Shown in pieces: positions 32,924-42,091 of a DNA stretch of 64,000 bases. The notes below the pieces were generated by a model. It was given only the letters and a program-made list of their open reading frames with translations, was not told the DNA's origin and did no database searches. The translations under genes and the position numbers were made by a program. The DNA is taken from NCBI GenBank assembly GCA_963812945.1, contig CAWEXD010000008.1, positions 3,968,001-4,032,000 of the forward strand. The letters are read 5' to 3'. The stretch comes from DASRDR01 sp963812945 [NCBI: uncultured Candidatus Rokubacteria bacterium] (GTDB taxonomy: Bacteria; Methylomirabilota; Methylomirabilia; Rokubacteriales). Position 1 is the first letter of the stretch, and the number at the start of each line of letters is the position of its first letter.

Positions 32924-34516
32924 TCAGCGGCGGCTGCCGAGCGCAGCCGGCCGCCGGTGAAGGTGGAGGATCTTGCCGGAGTCGGTCGTGAGCGGCCGCA
33001 CGCGCTCGACCCGCAATACGCCGGCTCGCTGCCAGTGGAGCGCCATCACGCGCTCGGCGCCGTTTTCCGCGCCGATCGCGCCGAGGAAGGTGTCGGCGAC
33101 CACGTCCGGGCGCAGGGTCCCCACCCGGGGATGGACCAGGAGCCGCAACCGTGGGCCCCCGCCGGGCGCCTCTTCCTCGAGGAGCTGGTAGTCGGTCGGC
33201 CCGCCGCCGAACCGACCGGGCAGCACGTTCTCCAGCACGCGCACGACGTCGCAGTCGAGGAGCGTCATACCGCCCACGGTGAGCTTCTCGAAGCTCCGGA
33301 TCGTGTGGAGATGACCCGTCCAGCCGACCCCCTCCAGTGGACAGCCGCAGCGACGGGTTTCGAGGACCCCCTCGTCGCCGAGCGAGACGTTGAGGAGGAC
33401 GAGCGGGGAATCGGCCCGGAACGAGGACACGAGCAGATGCTCCGGCCGGAGCCCGGTGGCCGGATCCGCGCGGTCCGGCTGGACCAGGGTCACCAGGTCC
33501 TCATGCACGTGGACCTCGTCGGGCGCCACCGGGGCCAGGCACCCGGCGCCGATGAGCCCGGCGTCGACGCTCCCGTAGTACGGCGCGGCCTGGGCCCCGG
33601 CCCGCTGGATCGCCGCCAGCCGAGCCGCCGTGATCGGCTCACCCGTGACGCTAAACCGCGCCCCCCGAATGTCGAGATCCCGGCTCAGCGCGGCTTCGCA
33701 CACACGGACGGCGGAACTCACGTACGTCACGAGGTGAGGCGTCCGGCCGCGCCGGCGCACGGCCGCAAGCCATGCGGCCACCGGCTCCGGAGCGTCCAGC
33801 GGCACGTGTTCCGGATGGGGGAGGCTGGCCCCGCCGAGCCATGCCGCCCAAGGCAGCAGGCGTCCGCTCCACCGATACCGCGGGTGCAGCCCGGGCTCGG
33901 CGGGATCGACGGGTGAAAACCAGCGCACCGGCGTCGCCCCGAACGCGCAGAAGAGCAGCAGGAACGCCACGGAGTCCCCCCCGGGCACGGTCCAGCGCGC
34001 GTGGACCCAGTCGAGGCCCCCGCGGGCCTCGTAGTCGAGGCAGGCATCGACCGCCCACGCCCGGATGGTGGCCATGTCGATCGCCACGGTCGCGCGGCGC
34101 CCCCGGCTGCCGCTGGTCTGCGCAGCGATCGGTCCCCGTCGCCCCAGACGAAGCCGTCGGGGATCGACCTCGAAGGCGGCTTCGCCGCGCACGACCGGCC
34201 GGCGGCCCTTGAACTCCTCGACGGTCAAGTACACCCCGTGGCGGGCGAGCGTGCGCAGGGTCCCGTCCACCCCGTCGAGGCGGACCAGTCGCGCGACGTC
34301 GCCATACTCGCACCCGGCCGACCGGAGGAGGCGTGCGTACGGTCCCGCCGGGTCGCACTCGCCGACGCGGTGGATCGTCTGCAGGAAATCCGACTCGCGT
34401 CGCGCCCGCCGCTCCTCGATCACCGCGCGTGCCCGGGGAGGCCTCACGGGATGTCGCAGGAGACGGTGGACACCCACGACCAGGCGCGTTGCCGCCGACA
34501 CGTCGTCGAGCGTCAC
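32924..34516 (-). CDS. Adenylate-forming (ANL) ligase-like protein, paralogue of the one at 2242
   Basis: From the GTG at 34516 (AGAGG upstream) the protein has 530 residues; starts at 34531 or 34534 are possible. It aligns along its whole length with the 2242-3858 protein: LRHPVRPPRAR, RSAGCEYGDVARLVR, EEFKGRRPVVRG, a phosphate loop QTSGSRGRRATV, YYGSVDAGLIGAGC, IRSFEKLTVGGM, RFGGGPTDYQLLEEE and the C-terminal TDSGKI with catalytic Lys. The A5 acidic residue is Asp here (SVDAG) rather than Glu (TMESG). The coupled downstream gene encodes a transferase-like protein, so the activated acyl group may be handed to it. Confidence 0.7.
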   Translation of the reverse strand: MTLDDVSAATRLVVGVHRLLRHPVRPPRARAVIEERRARRESDFLQTIHRVGECDPAGPYARLLRSAGCEYGDVARLVRLDGVDGTLRTLARHGVYLTVEEFKGRRPVVRGEAAFEVDPRRLRLGRRGPIAAQTSGSRGRRATVAIDMATIRAWAVDACLDYEARGGLDWVHARWTVPGGDSVAFLLLFCAFGATPVRWFSPVDPAEPGLHPRYRWSGRLLPWAAWLGGASLPHPEHVPLDAPEPVAAWLAAVRRRGRTPHLVTYVSSAVRVCEAALSRDLDIRGARFSVTGEPITAARLAAIQRAGAQAAPYYGSVDAGLIGAGCLAPVAPDEVHVHEDLVTLVQPDRADPATGLRPEHLLVSSFRADSPLVLLNVSLGDEGVLETRRCGCPLEGVGWTGHLHTIRSFEKLTVGGMTLLDCDVVRVLENVLPGRFGGGPTDYQLLEEEAPGGGPRLRLLVHPRVGTLRPDVVADTFLGAIGAENGAERVMALHWQRAGVLRVERVRPLTTDSGKILHLHRRPAALGSRR

Positions 34517-34678
34517 GGCACCTCTTACCATCACGTCAGAGCCGGCTCGCTGTCAATCGGGCGAGGCACGGAGGAGGGCGCGCCGGGCGCGGGGGACGAC
34601 GCGATCGACCACCCGCCGCGCGCGCGACGACGCGCGGCAGGCGAGGACGCGCGGACGGCGGTGAGGGTCGGCTCTCGG

Positions 34679-35671
34679 CTAGCCCTCGAAGGCGCGCTCG
34701 CGCTGGGCGCGGAGCCGCTCGAGCTCCGCCGCGTCCAGACGCATGCCGAGGGACAGGTTCATGTCCGTGAGGATCGTCTTGATCTCGTTGAGCGACTTCT
34801 TGCCGAAGTTCTTGGTCTTCAGGAGCTCGGCCTCGCTCTTCTGCACGAGGTCGGCGATCGTCCGGATGTTGGCCGTCTTGAGGCAGTTGTACGCCCGGAC
34901 CGAGAGCTCGAGCTCGTCCACGCTCCGGAAGAGGTTCTCGTTCAGCTCGAGGCTCACCTCGGCCTTCGGGTCCTCCTCCGACTCGAGCCCGGTGGGGAAG
35001 CGGCAGAGGAGGTTGAAGTGGTCCTCGAGGATGAGGGCCGCCTCGCCCACGGCGTCCTCGGGCGACACGCTCCCGTTCGTCCAGAGCTCGAGGATCAGCC
35101 GCTCCGCCCCCGGCTTCCGCTTGGCCGGCTCCACCCGGAAGTTCACGGTCTTCACCGGCGAGAAGTCCGCGTCCATCGCCAGCGCGTTGACGGCGAGCGT
35201 CTCCGACTCCCGCTTGTCGGCGGGGACGTACCCGCGGCCCTTCTCGACGTGGACCTCCATCTCGAGGGCGACGTCGCGCTCGAGCGTCGCGAGGACCTGG
35301 TCGGGATTGAGGATGACCAGGTCGTGGTCGGTCGTGAAGTCGCTGGCCTTGGCGACGCCCGGTCCCGTCACCCGGAGCCGGATCAGACGGCTCCGCTCCC
35401 CGTGGAGCTTGAAGACGACCCGCCGCAGGCTCGACAGGATGTCGAGCGAGTCCTCGGTCGCCCCGGGAAGGAACGAGAACTCGTGGAGCACGCCCTCGAC
35501 CTTGATCCACGTGGGGGCCGCGCCCTCGATGGACGAGAGCAGCACCCGGCGGAAGGCGTTGCCGACGGTCAGGGCGAAGCCCGGCTCGAACGGCTCGACG
35601 ACGAAAATGCCGTGATCCGGCTGGAGCTCCTGCCACTCGTGCTTGCGGGGGAGCTGGATTGCGGTGGTCAT
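34679..35671 (-). CDS. rpoA: RNA polymerase alpha subunit, outside the ribosomal-protein operon
   Basis: The 330-residue protein has GAGGAGG before its ATG. The N-terminal dimerisation domain has [19 protein letters not shown] and [18 protein letters not shown]; the C-terminal domain has [20 protein letters not shown] and [16 protein letters not shown], which bind UP elements and activators. It is full length. Genes usually beside rpoA (rpsD, rplQ) are absent: a ligase gene lies downstream and mltG is divergent. Some positions differ from typical alpha ([20 protein letters not shown]), so it could be a second copy. Confidence 0.95.
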   Translation of the reverse strand: MTTAIQLPRKHEWQELQPDHGIFVVEPFEPGFALTVGNAFRRVLLSSIEGAAPTWIKVEGVLHEFSFLPGATEDSLDILSSLRRVVFKLHGERSRLIRLRVTGPGVAKASDFTTDHDLVILNPDQVLATLERDVALEMEVHVEKGRGYVPADKRESETLAVNALAMDADFSPVKTVNFRVEPAKRKPGAERLILELWTNGSVSPEDAVGEAALILEDHFNLLCRFPTGLESEEDPKAEVSLELNENLFRSVDELELSVRAYNCLKTANIRTIADLVQKSEAELLKTKNFGKKSLNEIKTILTDMNLSLGMRLDAAELERLRAQRERAFEG

Positions 35672-35716
35672 GCAACCTCCTCAGGTCGTCGCAAGGGGGG
35701 TGAAGGACGAACGCAC

Positions 35717-35745
35717 ATTATAGCGGAGGGTCCCGCGCGAGGGAA
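35717..35745 (-). promoter_or_regulatory. Promoter of rpoA
   Basis: On the minus strand a consensus TATAAT lies at 35722-35717, with TTCCCT 17 bases upstream at 35745-35740. The predicted start is about 40 bases before the ATG, leaving room for the GAGGAGG ribosome binding site. The -35 is weak. Confidence 0.55.
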
Positions 35746-35774
35746 GACCCGCGGCCCCGGCCGCCCCGGGGAAA

Positions 35775-35803
35775 TTGACAGAACCGACGCGACCCCTTAG
35801 AAT
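35775..35803 (+). promoter_or_regulatory. Near-consensus sigma70 promoter of the mltG-dap-fol gene cluster
   Basis: TTGACA at 35775-35780, a spacer of exactly 17 bases, and TAGAAT at 35798-35803. This is one of the best promoter matches in the window and stands about 48 bases before the first gene of a ten-gene co-directional run. It is back to back with the rpoA promoter. Confidence 0.7.
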
Positions 35804-35850
35804 CAAACGGGATTTCGGCGTCGGTCAGCCCGGTTGACACCCGGTATCCC

Positions 35851-36924
35851 GTGGCTCGGCTCATGTCCAGTCACATTCCCTCGCCGCCAAGCACCCGGTC
35901 CTGGGGGGCCCGCCTCGTCCGGCGAGGTCTCGCGGTGGTGTGCCTGGTGCTCCTGGCAGGGGCCGCCGCCGGGGTGTGGCGCGGGCTCCAGCCCGGCGGG
36001 GCGCTGGCCCAGGGCCCCCGGACCGTGGAGATCCCCGCGGCGACGGGCGTTCTCGGCATCGCCCGCCACCTGGCGGCCGAGGGAGCGATCCGGAGCCCGG
36101 CGACGTTCGTCGGCCTGGCGCTCGTCCGGGGCACCGCCCGCTCGCTCAAGGCGGGGGAGTACGAGCTCCCACAGGGCGCCCCGCTCCTCGCCGTGCTGAA
36201 GCTCATGGAGACCGGGCGCGTCAAGCCGCACCTGCTCGTCCTCCCGGAGGGCTTCACCATCCGGGAGCTCGCCCGGCAGCTCGAGGCCGAGGGCATCGCG
36301 CCGGCCGCGGAGGTCATCCGCGTGGCCACCGACCCGATGATGGCCTGGAGCCTCGGCATCGAGTCGAGCTCCCTCGAGGGCTACCTCTTCCCCGACACCT
36401 ACCAGGTGACCAAGGGCACGCGGGTGGAGGAGATCCTCGGGCGGATGGTCCAGCGCTTCCGGGAGCGGGTGGGCACGCCCGACGTGCTGGCCCGCGCGCG
36501 CCAGCGGGGCCTGAGCCTCCACCAGCTCTTGACCCTGGCCTCCATCGTCGAGAAGGAGACGGCCCTGGCCGCGGAGCGCCCCATCATCGCCCGGGTCTTC
36601 CTCAACCGGCTCGCGCGCGACATGCCGCTCCAGGCCGACCCGACCGTCGCCTACGCGATGGCCAAGGAGGGGAGCGCGCCCACGCGCGACGACCTCCAGG
36701 CCGACCACGCGTACAACACCTACCGGAACCGCGGGCTGCCGCCGGGCCCGATCGGGAGCCCGGGCCGGTCGGCCGTCGACGCGGTCCTCGACCCCGCGAA
36801 CGTCCCCTACATCTACTTCGTGGCGATCGACGATCGCTCGCATCACTTCTCGACGACCCTCGAGGAGCACAATCAGGCGGTGGCGCGGTACCGGCTGTAC
36901 CGAGCCCGGCGCGTGGCCCTTTGA
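35851..36924 (+). CDS. mltG: Endolytic murein transglycosylase MltG (YceG-like)
   Basis: The 357-residue protein may start at the GTG (35851) or an ATG four codons later. One membrane helix (GLAVVCLVLLAGAAAGVW) anchors it in the inner membrane. A LysM-like part (AATGVLGIARHLAAEGAI) precedes the YceG catalytic core: ESSSLEGYLFPDTYQV, ASIVEKET with catalytic Glu234, and YNTYRNRGLPPGPIGSPG. It cleaves nascent glycan strands and so sets strand length. It heads the cluster and is followed by plsC. Confidence 0.95.
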   Translation: MARLMSSHIPSPPSTRSWGARLVRRGLAVVCLVLLAGAAAGVWRGLQPGGALAQGPRTVEIPAATGVLGIARHLAAEGAIRSPATFVGLALVRGTARSLKAGEYELPQGAPLLAVLKLMETGRVKPHLLVLPEGFTIRELARQLEAEGIAPAAEVIRVATDPMMAWSLGIESSSLEGYLFPDTYQVTKGTRVEEILGRMVQRFRERVGTPDVLARARQRGLSLHQLLTLASIVEKETALAAERPIIARVFLNRLARDMPLQADPTVAYAMAKEGSAPTRDDLQADHAYNTYRNRGLPPGPIGSPGRSAVDAVLDPANVPYIYFVAIDDRSHHFSTTLEEHNQAVARYRLYRARRVAL

Positions 36925-36992
36925 GCTTGCGCCCGTCGACGACCGGGTGCTACAAGAAACGTCGGACGCACGCTCGGGATGAGTCGCTCGCG

Positions 36993-37718
36993 ATGAGTCG
37001 ATCCTGGGGGCAGTCTCCTCCGGCCTGGCAGCCGAACGCGGCCGCGCCGACGGAGGCGGAGGATCGCTTCCCCGCCGTCTACGCGGGTCTCAAGCGCGTC
37101 CTCCCGCCGCTCCTCCGCCGGTTCTTCGGCTTCCGCGTGGAGGGCCTCGAGCACCTGCCCGGGCGCGGCCCCTACATCGTCGCGGCGAACCACGCGAACT
37201 ACCTCGACGGCGTCGTGCTCGGGACGGCCCTGCCCCGCCGGATCAGCTTCCTGGTCATGCCGCGCGTGTACCGCGCCACGCCGCTCCACCCGTACTTCCA
37301 CGACCACGTGGGCTCGATCCCGGTGTCGCTCGTGCGCCCCGATCCCGGCGCCATCCGGCAGGCGCTCCGGGTGCTCGAGCAGGGCGGCGTCGTCGGCATC
37401 TTCCCCGAGGGCCCGTTCAGCCAGCGGGGCACCCTCGTGCGGGGGCAGCCCGGCGTGGCCCTCGTCGCCCTCCGCTCCGGGGTCCCGGTGGTGCCGGCGG
37501 CCATCTCGGGCACCTTCCAGGCGCTCGCGGCTCGCCGCTTCTTCGTGCCCCGGCGGGTGCCGCTCAGCGTGCGCTTCGGCAAGCCCCTCCGCTTCCCGAC
37601 GCCCCGGCCCCGGATGACGCAGGGACTCCGGGCCGACGTCACCGGGCGGATCATGGAGGAGATCGCGGCGCTCCTGGCCGACGAGCGGCCCCTCGCACCT
37701 CCGGCCGCCCTTCGATGA
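36993..37718 (+). CDS. Lysophospholipid acyltransferase (PlsC family)
   Basis: From the ATG at 36993 the protein has 241 residues. The acyltransferase motif is NHANYLD (His-x4-Asp), followed by GSIPV, IFPEGPFSQRG and a final VPVVPAAISG. These match 1-acylglycerol-3-phosphate acyltransferases that make phosphatidic acid. Its stop overlaps the argH ATG (ATGA). The start could be the ATG at 36980 region if a longer leader is used, but 36993 gives the usual length. Confidence 0.9.
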   Translation: MSRSWGQSPPAWQPNAAAPTEAEDRFPAVYAGLKRVLPPLLRRFFGFRVEGLEHLPGRGPYIVAANHANYLDGVVLGTALPRRISFLVMPRVYRATPLHPYFHDHVGSIPVSLVRPDPGAIRQALRVLEQGGVVGIFPEGPFSQRGTLVRGQPGVALVALRSGVPVVPAAISGTFQALAARRFFVPRRVPLSVRFGKPLRFPTPRPRMTQGLRADVTGRIMEEIAALLADERPLAPPAALR

Positions 37719-39109
37719 CCGCGCCCGATCCGAAGAGCCCGTGGGGCGGCCGCTTCACGGAGCCCGCCGACAGCTCGGCCCGCGCCTTCACGGCCTCCCT
37801 GTCCTTCGACCACCGCCTCTGGCCCCAGGATCTCCAGGGGAGCGAGGCGTGGGCCCGGGCGCTCGCCAAGGGCGGGGTCCTCTCGGAGGCGGAGCTGGAC
37901 GCGATCCTCCGCGGGCTCGCCGAGGTGCGGCAGGAGCTCGAGACCGGCGCCTTCCCCTACCGGATCGAGCTCGAGGACATCCACATGAACATCGAGCGGC
38001 GCCTGATCGAGAAGATCGGCGCCGTGGGCGGGAAGCTCCACACGGGCCGCTCCCGGAACGACCAGATCGCGCTCGACATGCGGCTCTGGCTCCGGGGCGA
38101 GATCGACGCGATCCGGGCGGCGCTCCGCGAGGTCCAGGCCGCCCTCGTCGAGCAGGCCGAGCGGCACCCGGACTGCCCGATGCCCGGCTACACCCATCTC
38201 CAGCGCGCCCAGCCGGTGCTCCTCGCCCACCACCTGCTCGCCTACGTGTTCATGTTCGGCCGCGACCGCGAGCGGCTCGCCGACGCGCGCCGGCGGCTCG
38301 ACGTGTGCCCGCTCGGCGCCGGCGCCCTCGCCGGCACCACCGTCCCCATCGACCGCCAGGCGCTCGCGCAGGCGCTCGGGTTCCGGGCCGCGTCGGCGAA
38401 CAGCATGGACGCCGTCTCGGACCGCGATTTCGCGCTGGAGTTCTGCGCGGCGGCGGCGATCGCGGCCACGCACCTGTCGCGGCTCGCCGAGGAGCTCGTG
38501 CTCTGGGCCACGGCCGAGTTCGGCTTCGTCGACCTCCCCGACGCCTACGCGACCGGATCGTCGATCATGCCGCAGAAGAAGAACCCGGACGTGGCGGAGC
38601 TGATCCGGGGGAAGACGGGACGGGTCTACGGGGACCTGGTCCGGCTCCTCACGGTCATGAAGGGCCTCCCGCTCGCCTACCACTCCGACATGCAGGAGGA
38701 CAAGGAAGCCTTCTTCGACGCGGCGGACACGCTCCGCGGCACGCTCGGCATCCTGGCGCCCTTCCTCCGCGCGCTCCGGTTCCGCACGGAGCGGCTCCGC
38801 GCGCTCGCCGGGGAGAGCTTCTCGACCGCGACCGATCTGGCGGGCTACCTGGTGCAGCGCGGCCTCCCGTTCCGCGAGGCGCACGAGGTCGTCGGGCGGG
38901 CGGTGCGGCTCGCTCTCGACCGGGGCGTGGGACTCGAGGCGCTCCCCCTCGACGCCCTCCGCGCGCTGTCGCCGCTGTTCGGCCCGGATTTCCGCGAGGC
39001 GGTCTCGGTCGAGGCCTCGCTCGCCGCGCGGAACGTCTACGGCGGGACGGCCCCCGAGGCCGTGACGCGCGCGCTCGCCGAGGCGCGGGCGCTCCTGGAG
39101 GTCCCTTGA
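37715..39109 (+). CDS. argH: Argininosuccinate lyase
   Basis: The 464-residue protein has all fumarase/aspartase-superfamily blocks: KLHTGRSRNDQIALDMRLW, MPGYTHLQRAQPV, and the mobile catalytic loop GSSIMPQKKNPD near residue 285. It splits argininosuccinate to arginine and fumarate in the last step of arginine synthesis. It starts within the plsC stop and its own stop overlaps the next start (TTGA), so the run is translationally coupled. No other arg gene is in the window. Confidence 0.98.
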   Translation: MTAPDPKSPWGGRFTEPADSSARAFTASLSFDHRLWPQDLQGSEAWARALAKGGVLSEAELDAILRGLAEVRQELETGAFPYRIELEDIHMNIERRLIEKIGAVGGKLHTGRSRNDQIALDMRLWLRGEIDAIRAALREVQAALVEQAERHPDCPMPGYTHLQRAQPVLLAHHLLAYVFMFGRDRERLADARRRLDVCPLGAGALAGTTVPIDRQALAQALGFRAASANSMDAVSDRDFALEFCAAAAIAATHLSRLAEELVLWATAEFGFVDLPDAYATGSSIMPQKKNPDVAELIRGKTGRVYGDLVRLLTVMKGLPLAYHSDMQEDKEAFFDAADTLRGTLGILAPFLRALRFRTERLRALAGESFSTATDLAGYLVQRGLPFREAHEVVGRAVRLALDRGVGLEALPLDALRALSPLFGPDFREAVSVEASLAARNVYGGTAPEAVTRALAEARALLEVP

Positions 39110-40251
39110 CCTCGCCGGCGCCAAGGTCCTCAGGCCGCCGCCCGGGACGCGCCCGCGCGGCGCTGGCGCTGGCGCTGCTCGTGTCCGTGGCGCTCGGGGC
39201 CTGTGGCAAGCGCGGCGACCCGGTGCCACCGGAGCGCCGGCTGCCGGCGGCGGTCCAGGATCTCCAGGCCGGGGTCGTCGCCGACGGCGTCCAGCTCCGC
39301 TGGAGCCTGCCGCGGATCCGGCTCGACCGCAGCGCGCTCAAGGAGGTGCGCCGCACCGAGCTGTACCGCCGGGCGGAGGACGGCGCCGCCACCGAGCCGG
39401 TCCGGCCGGCGATCCTGACCTTCGGCGGCCTCTTCGGCCCGCCCCCCGGCGTGCCCGGGTTCGAGCGGATCGCGGACATCGTGGTCGCCGAGCCGGCGGC
39501 TCCCGCGGAGATCCAGGGCAACCAGGTGACCTACACGGACGCCCAGGGCCTCACCTTCGGGCGGCGCTACACGTACGTCGTCGTCGCCCTCGACGACCAG
39601 GGGCGGCCGAGCCCCCCGTCGAACCGCGTCGTGATCGCCGTCGCGCCGGCGCCCGGCACACCGCCGCGCCTCGTGGCCCAGCCCGGCGACGGTCAAGTGC
39701 TGCTCAGCTGGGAGTCGCCGGCCACGCTCGCGGATGGCTCGCCGGCGCCGGCAACCCTGGTCTACGACGTCTTCCGGGCGACGGCGCCGGGCGCCCCGGG
39801 GGGGCGGCCCGTCAACACCGAGCCCGTGGCCGGGCGCCGGTACGTGGACCTGGCGGTCCAGAACGACGTGACCTACCACTACACGGTCCGGGCGCGGCTC
39901 GGCCCGGGCGGCCCCGAGAGCACCCCCAGCGCGGTCGCCACCGCGACGCCGGAGGACCGGACCCCCCCGTCGCAGCCCCGGGGCCTGGTCGCGGTCGTCG
40001 CCGGACCGCAGGTCCGGCTGGCGTGGCAGCCCGTGGCCGATGCCGACGTCGGCGGCTACCTCGTCTACCGGAGCACGACCGCGGGCCGCGGCCACACGAA
40101 GCTCACCCCGTCGCCGCAGGGCGGGACGACCTTCGTCGACAGCGACGTGCGCCCGGGCCAGACCTACTTCTACGTGGTCACCGCGGTCGACCGCGGGCGG
40201 CGGGCCAACGAATCGGTGCCCTCGCCCGAGGCGGCCGCGACGCTCCCCTGA
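39106..40251 (+). CDS. Lipoprotein with fibronectin type III repeats
   Basis: The 381-residue protein starts at a TTG overlapping the argH stop. Its signal ends in the lipobox LGAC and continues CGKRGDPVPP, resembling the short LptM/YifL lipoproteins that commonly follow argH or precede lysA. After this come three fibronectin type III-like modules (QDLQAGVVADGVQLRWSL, PPRLVAQPGDGQVLLSWE, QPRGLVAVVAGPQVRLAW). It should be an outer-membrane or periplasmic lipoprotein. Function is unknown. Confidence 0.8.
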   Translation: MTSPAPRSSGRRPGRARAALALALLVSVALGACGKRGDPVPPERRLPAAVQDLQAGVVADGVQLRWSLPRIRLDRSALKEVRRTELYRRAEDGAATEPVRPAILTFGGLFGPPPGVPGFERIADIVVAEPAAPAEIQGNQVTYTDAQGLTFGRRYTYVVVALDDQGRPSPPSNRVVIAVAPAPGTPPRLVAQPGDGQVLLSWESPATLADGSPAPATLVYDVFRATAPGAPGGRPVNTEPVAGRRYVDLAVQNDVTYHYTVRARLGPGGPESTPSAVATATPEDRTPPSQPRGLVAVVAGPQVRLAWQPVADADVGGYLVYRSTTAGRGHTKLTPSPQGGTTFVDSDVRPGQTYFYVVTAVDRGRRANESVPSPEAAATLP

Positions 40252-40284
40252 CCCCTCCTTCGCCTTGATTCGGTCAGGGGAGCG
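40241..40284 (+). terminator. Long perfect hairpin between the lipoprotein gene and dapA
   Basis: A 13-bp perfect stem, CGCTCCCCTGACC with GGTCAGGGGAGCG, encloses an 18-base loop. It starts within the last codons of the lipoprotein gene and ends 73 bases before dapA. It may terminate or attenuate transcription or protect an RNA end. There is no T run. Confidence 0.5.
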
Positions 40285-40357
40285 TGCTACGTTCCCCGCA
40301 ATCGCGCCGCCCACGCGATAGAGGCCGCGTAGCGCCACGAGTGAAGGAGGCTTGCCG

Positions 40358-41248
40358 ATGCGACGCACCTTCCAGGGCTCTCTGGTCGCGATGGTCACGC
40401 CGTTCCACGACGGCCGCGTCGACGAGACGACGCTCCGCGAGCTCGTCGAGTTCCACGTGGCGAACGGGACAGACGGCCTGGTTCCCTGCGGGACGACCGG
40501 CGAATCGCCGACCCTGACGCACGAGGAGCACAAGCGGGTCGTCGAGATCGTGATCCATGAGGCGCGCGGCCGGATCCCCGTGGTCGCGGGCACGGGCTCG
40601 AACTCGACCGCGGAGGCGATCGAAATGACGCAGCACGCCGCCCGCGCCGGCGCCGCCGGCGCGCTCCTGGTCACCCCGTACTACAACAAGCCCACCCAGC
40701 AGGGCCTCTACGAGCACTTCCGCGCCATCGCCCAGGCGGCGCCCGATCTGCCGCTGATCGTCTACAACATCCAGGGCCGGACCGCGGTCAACCTGGAGAC
40801 CGAGACCCTGGCGCGGCTCGCCCAGATTCCCAACATCGTCGGCGTCAAGGAAGCCTCGGGCAGCCTCGACCAGATGACGGCGGTGATCCTCGCCTGCGGG
40901 CCGGACTTCACCGTGCTCTCCGGCGACGACAACCTCACGCTCCCGCTCATGTCCGTCGGCGGCCGCGGGGTGATCTCCGTCGTGGGCAACTTCCTCGCGC
41001 GCGAGGTCTCGGACGTGACGCACGCCGCCCTCGAGGGCGACTGGAAGCGGGCGCGCGACCTCCATCTCAAGCTCTACCCGGTGTGCAAGGCCATGTTCAT
41101 CGAGACCAACCCGATCCCGGTGAAGGAAGCGATGGCCATGCTCGGGATGATCCGGGCGGAGTGGCGGCTGCCCATGTGCCCCATGACGGAGTCGAACCGG
41201 GAGAAGCTCCGCCAGGCGCTGGTCCAGGCCGGCGTCCTCAGAGCCTGA
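40358..41248 (+). CDS. dapA: 4-hydroxy-tetrahydrodipicolinate synthase
   Basis: The ATG at 40358 has GGAGG seven bases upstream and gives 296 residues. GTTGESPTL, TPYYNKPTQQGLYEHF and GVKEASG with Schiff-base Lys164 are family hallmarks; Tyr136 of the proton relay is in VYNIQGRT, where the usual sequence is YNVPGRT. It condenses pyruvate and aspartate semialdehyde in lysine and peptidoglycan synthesis. dapB follows after 17 bases. Confidence 0.97.
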   Translation: MRRTFQGSLVAMVTPFHDGRVDETTLRELVEFHVANGTDGLVPCGTTGESPTLTHEEHKRVVEIVIHEARGRIPVVAGTGSNSTAEAIEMTQHAARAGAAGALLVTPYYNKPTQQGLYEHFRAIAQAAPDLPLIVYNIQGRTAVNLETETLARLAQIPNIVGVKEASGSLDQMTAVILACGPDFTVLSGDDNLTLPLMSVGGRGVISVVGNFLAREVSDVTHAALEGDWKRARDLHLKLYPVCKAMFIETNPIPVKEAMAMLGMIRAEWRLPMCPMTESNREKLRQALVQAGVLRA

Positions 41249-41265
41249 GGGGCGCCGTTCCGCCC

Positions 41266-42066
41266 GTGGTCGAGCTGGTCGTCGCGGGCGCGGCCGGACG
41301 GATGGGCGGGCGGCTCGTCGCCCTGACCCGCGAGACGGGGGACCTGCGGGTGACGGGCGCCTTCGAGCGGCCCGGTCACCCCGCCGTCGGGAAGGACGCG
41401 GGCGAGGTCGCCGGCGCGGGCCACCTGGGCGTGCCGATCGCCGCCGACCCGGCGCCGCTCCTCACCCCCGGCCGGGTCCTGATGGAATTCACCGCGCCGG
41501 AGCCGACCCTCGAGCATCTCCGCCTGGTCGCGGCCCGGGGCGCGCGGGCGGTCGTCGGCACGACCGGCCTCCAGCCGGCCCAGGTCGAGGAGGTCCGCCG
41601 CCTGGCGGCGCGCGTCCCCATCCTCCTGTCGCCCAACATGAGCGTGGGCGTGAACCTCGCCTTCCGGGTCCTCGCGCTCATGGCCCGGGCGCTCGGCGAC
41701 GACTACGACGTCGAGATCACGGAGATCCACCACCGGATGAAGAAGGACGCGCCGAGCGGCACCGCGGCCAAGATGGCCGAGGTCGTCGCGGAGGCGCTCG
41801 GGCGCCGCATCGAGGACGTCGGAGTGTACGGGCGTCACGGGCTCGTGGGCGAGCGCACCACGAAGGAGATCGGCGTCCACGCGCTCCGCGGGGGCGACGT
41901 GGTCGGCGAGCACACCGTGGTCTTCAGCACCGCCGGCGAGCGGCTCGAGCTCACCCATCGGGCGCACAGCCGGGACACCTTCGCGCACGGGGCGCTCCGC
42001 GCGGCCCGGTTCGTGGCGACCGCCCCGCCCGGCCTCTACTCGATGCACGACGTCCTCGGGCTCTGA
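41266..42066 (+). CDS. dapB: 4-hydroxy-tetrahydrodipicolinate reductase
   Basis: From the GTG at 41266 the protein has 266 residues. The nucleotide-binding AGAAGRMGGRLV opens it; EFTAPEPTLEHL, VVGTTGL, LLSPNMSVGVN and the catalytic EIHHRMKKDAPSGTA are all present. It reduces the DapA product with NAD(P)H. Directly follows dapA, giving two consecutive steps of the diaminopimelate pathway. Confidence 0.97.
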   Translation: MVELVVAGAAGRMGGRLVALTRETGDLRVTGAFERPGHPAVGKDAGEVAGAGHLGVPIAADPAPLLTPGRVLMEFTAPEPTLEHLRLVAARGARAVVGTTGLQPAQVEEVRRLAARVPILLSPNMSVGVNLAFRVLALMARALGDDYDVEITEIHHRMKKDAPSGTAAKMAEVVAEALGRRIEDVGVYGRHGLVGERTTKEIGVHALRGGDVVGEHTVVFSTAGERLELTHRAHSRDTFAHGALRAARFVATAPPGLYSMHDVLGL

Positions 42067-42091
42067 GCGGCGAAATCCGGACACTGCCCGC

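Noticed and set aside
40252-40357. Lysine riboswitch before dapA
   Set aside because: The interval is only about 100 bases and holds a single hairpin, without the multi-helix core of the L box.
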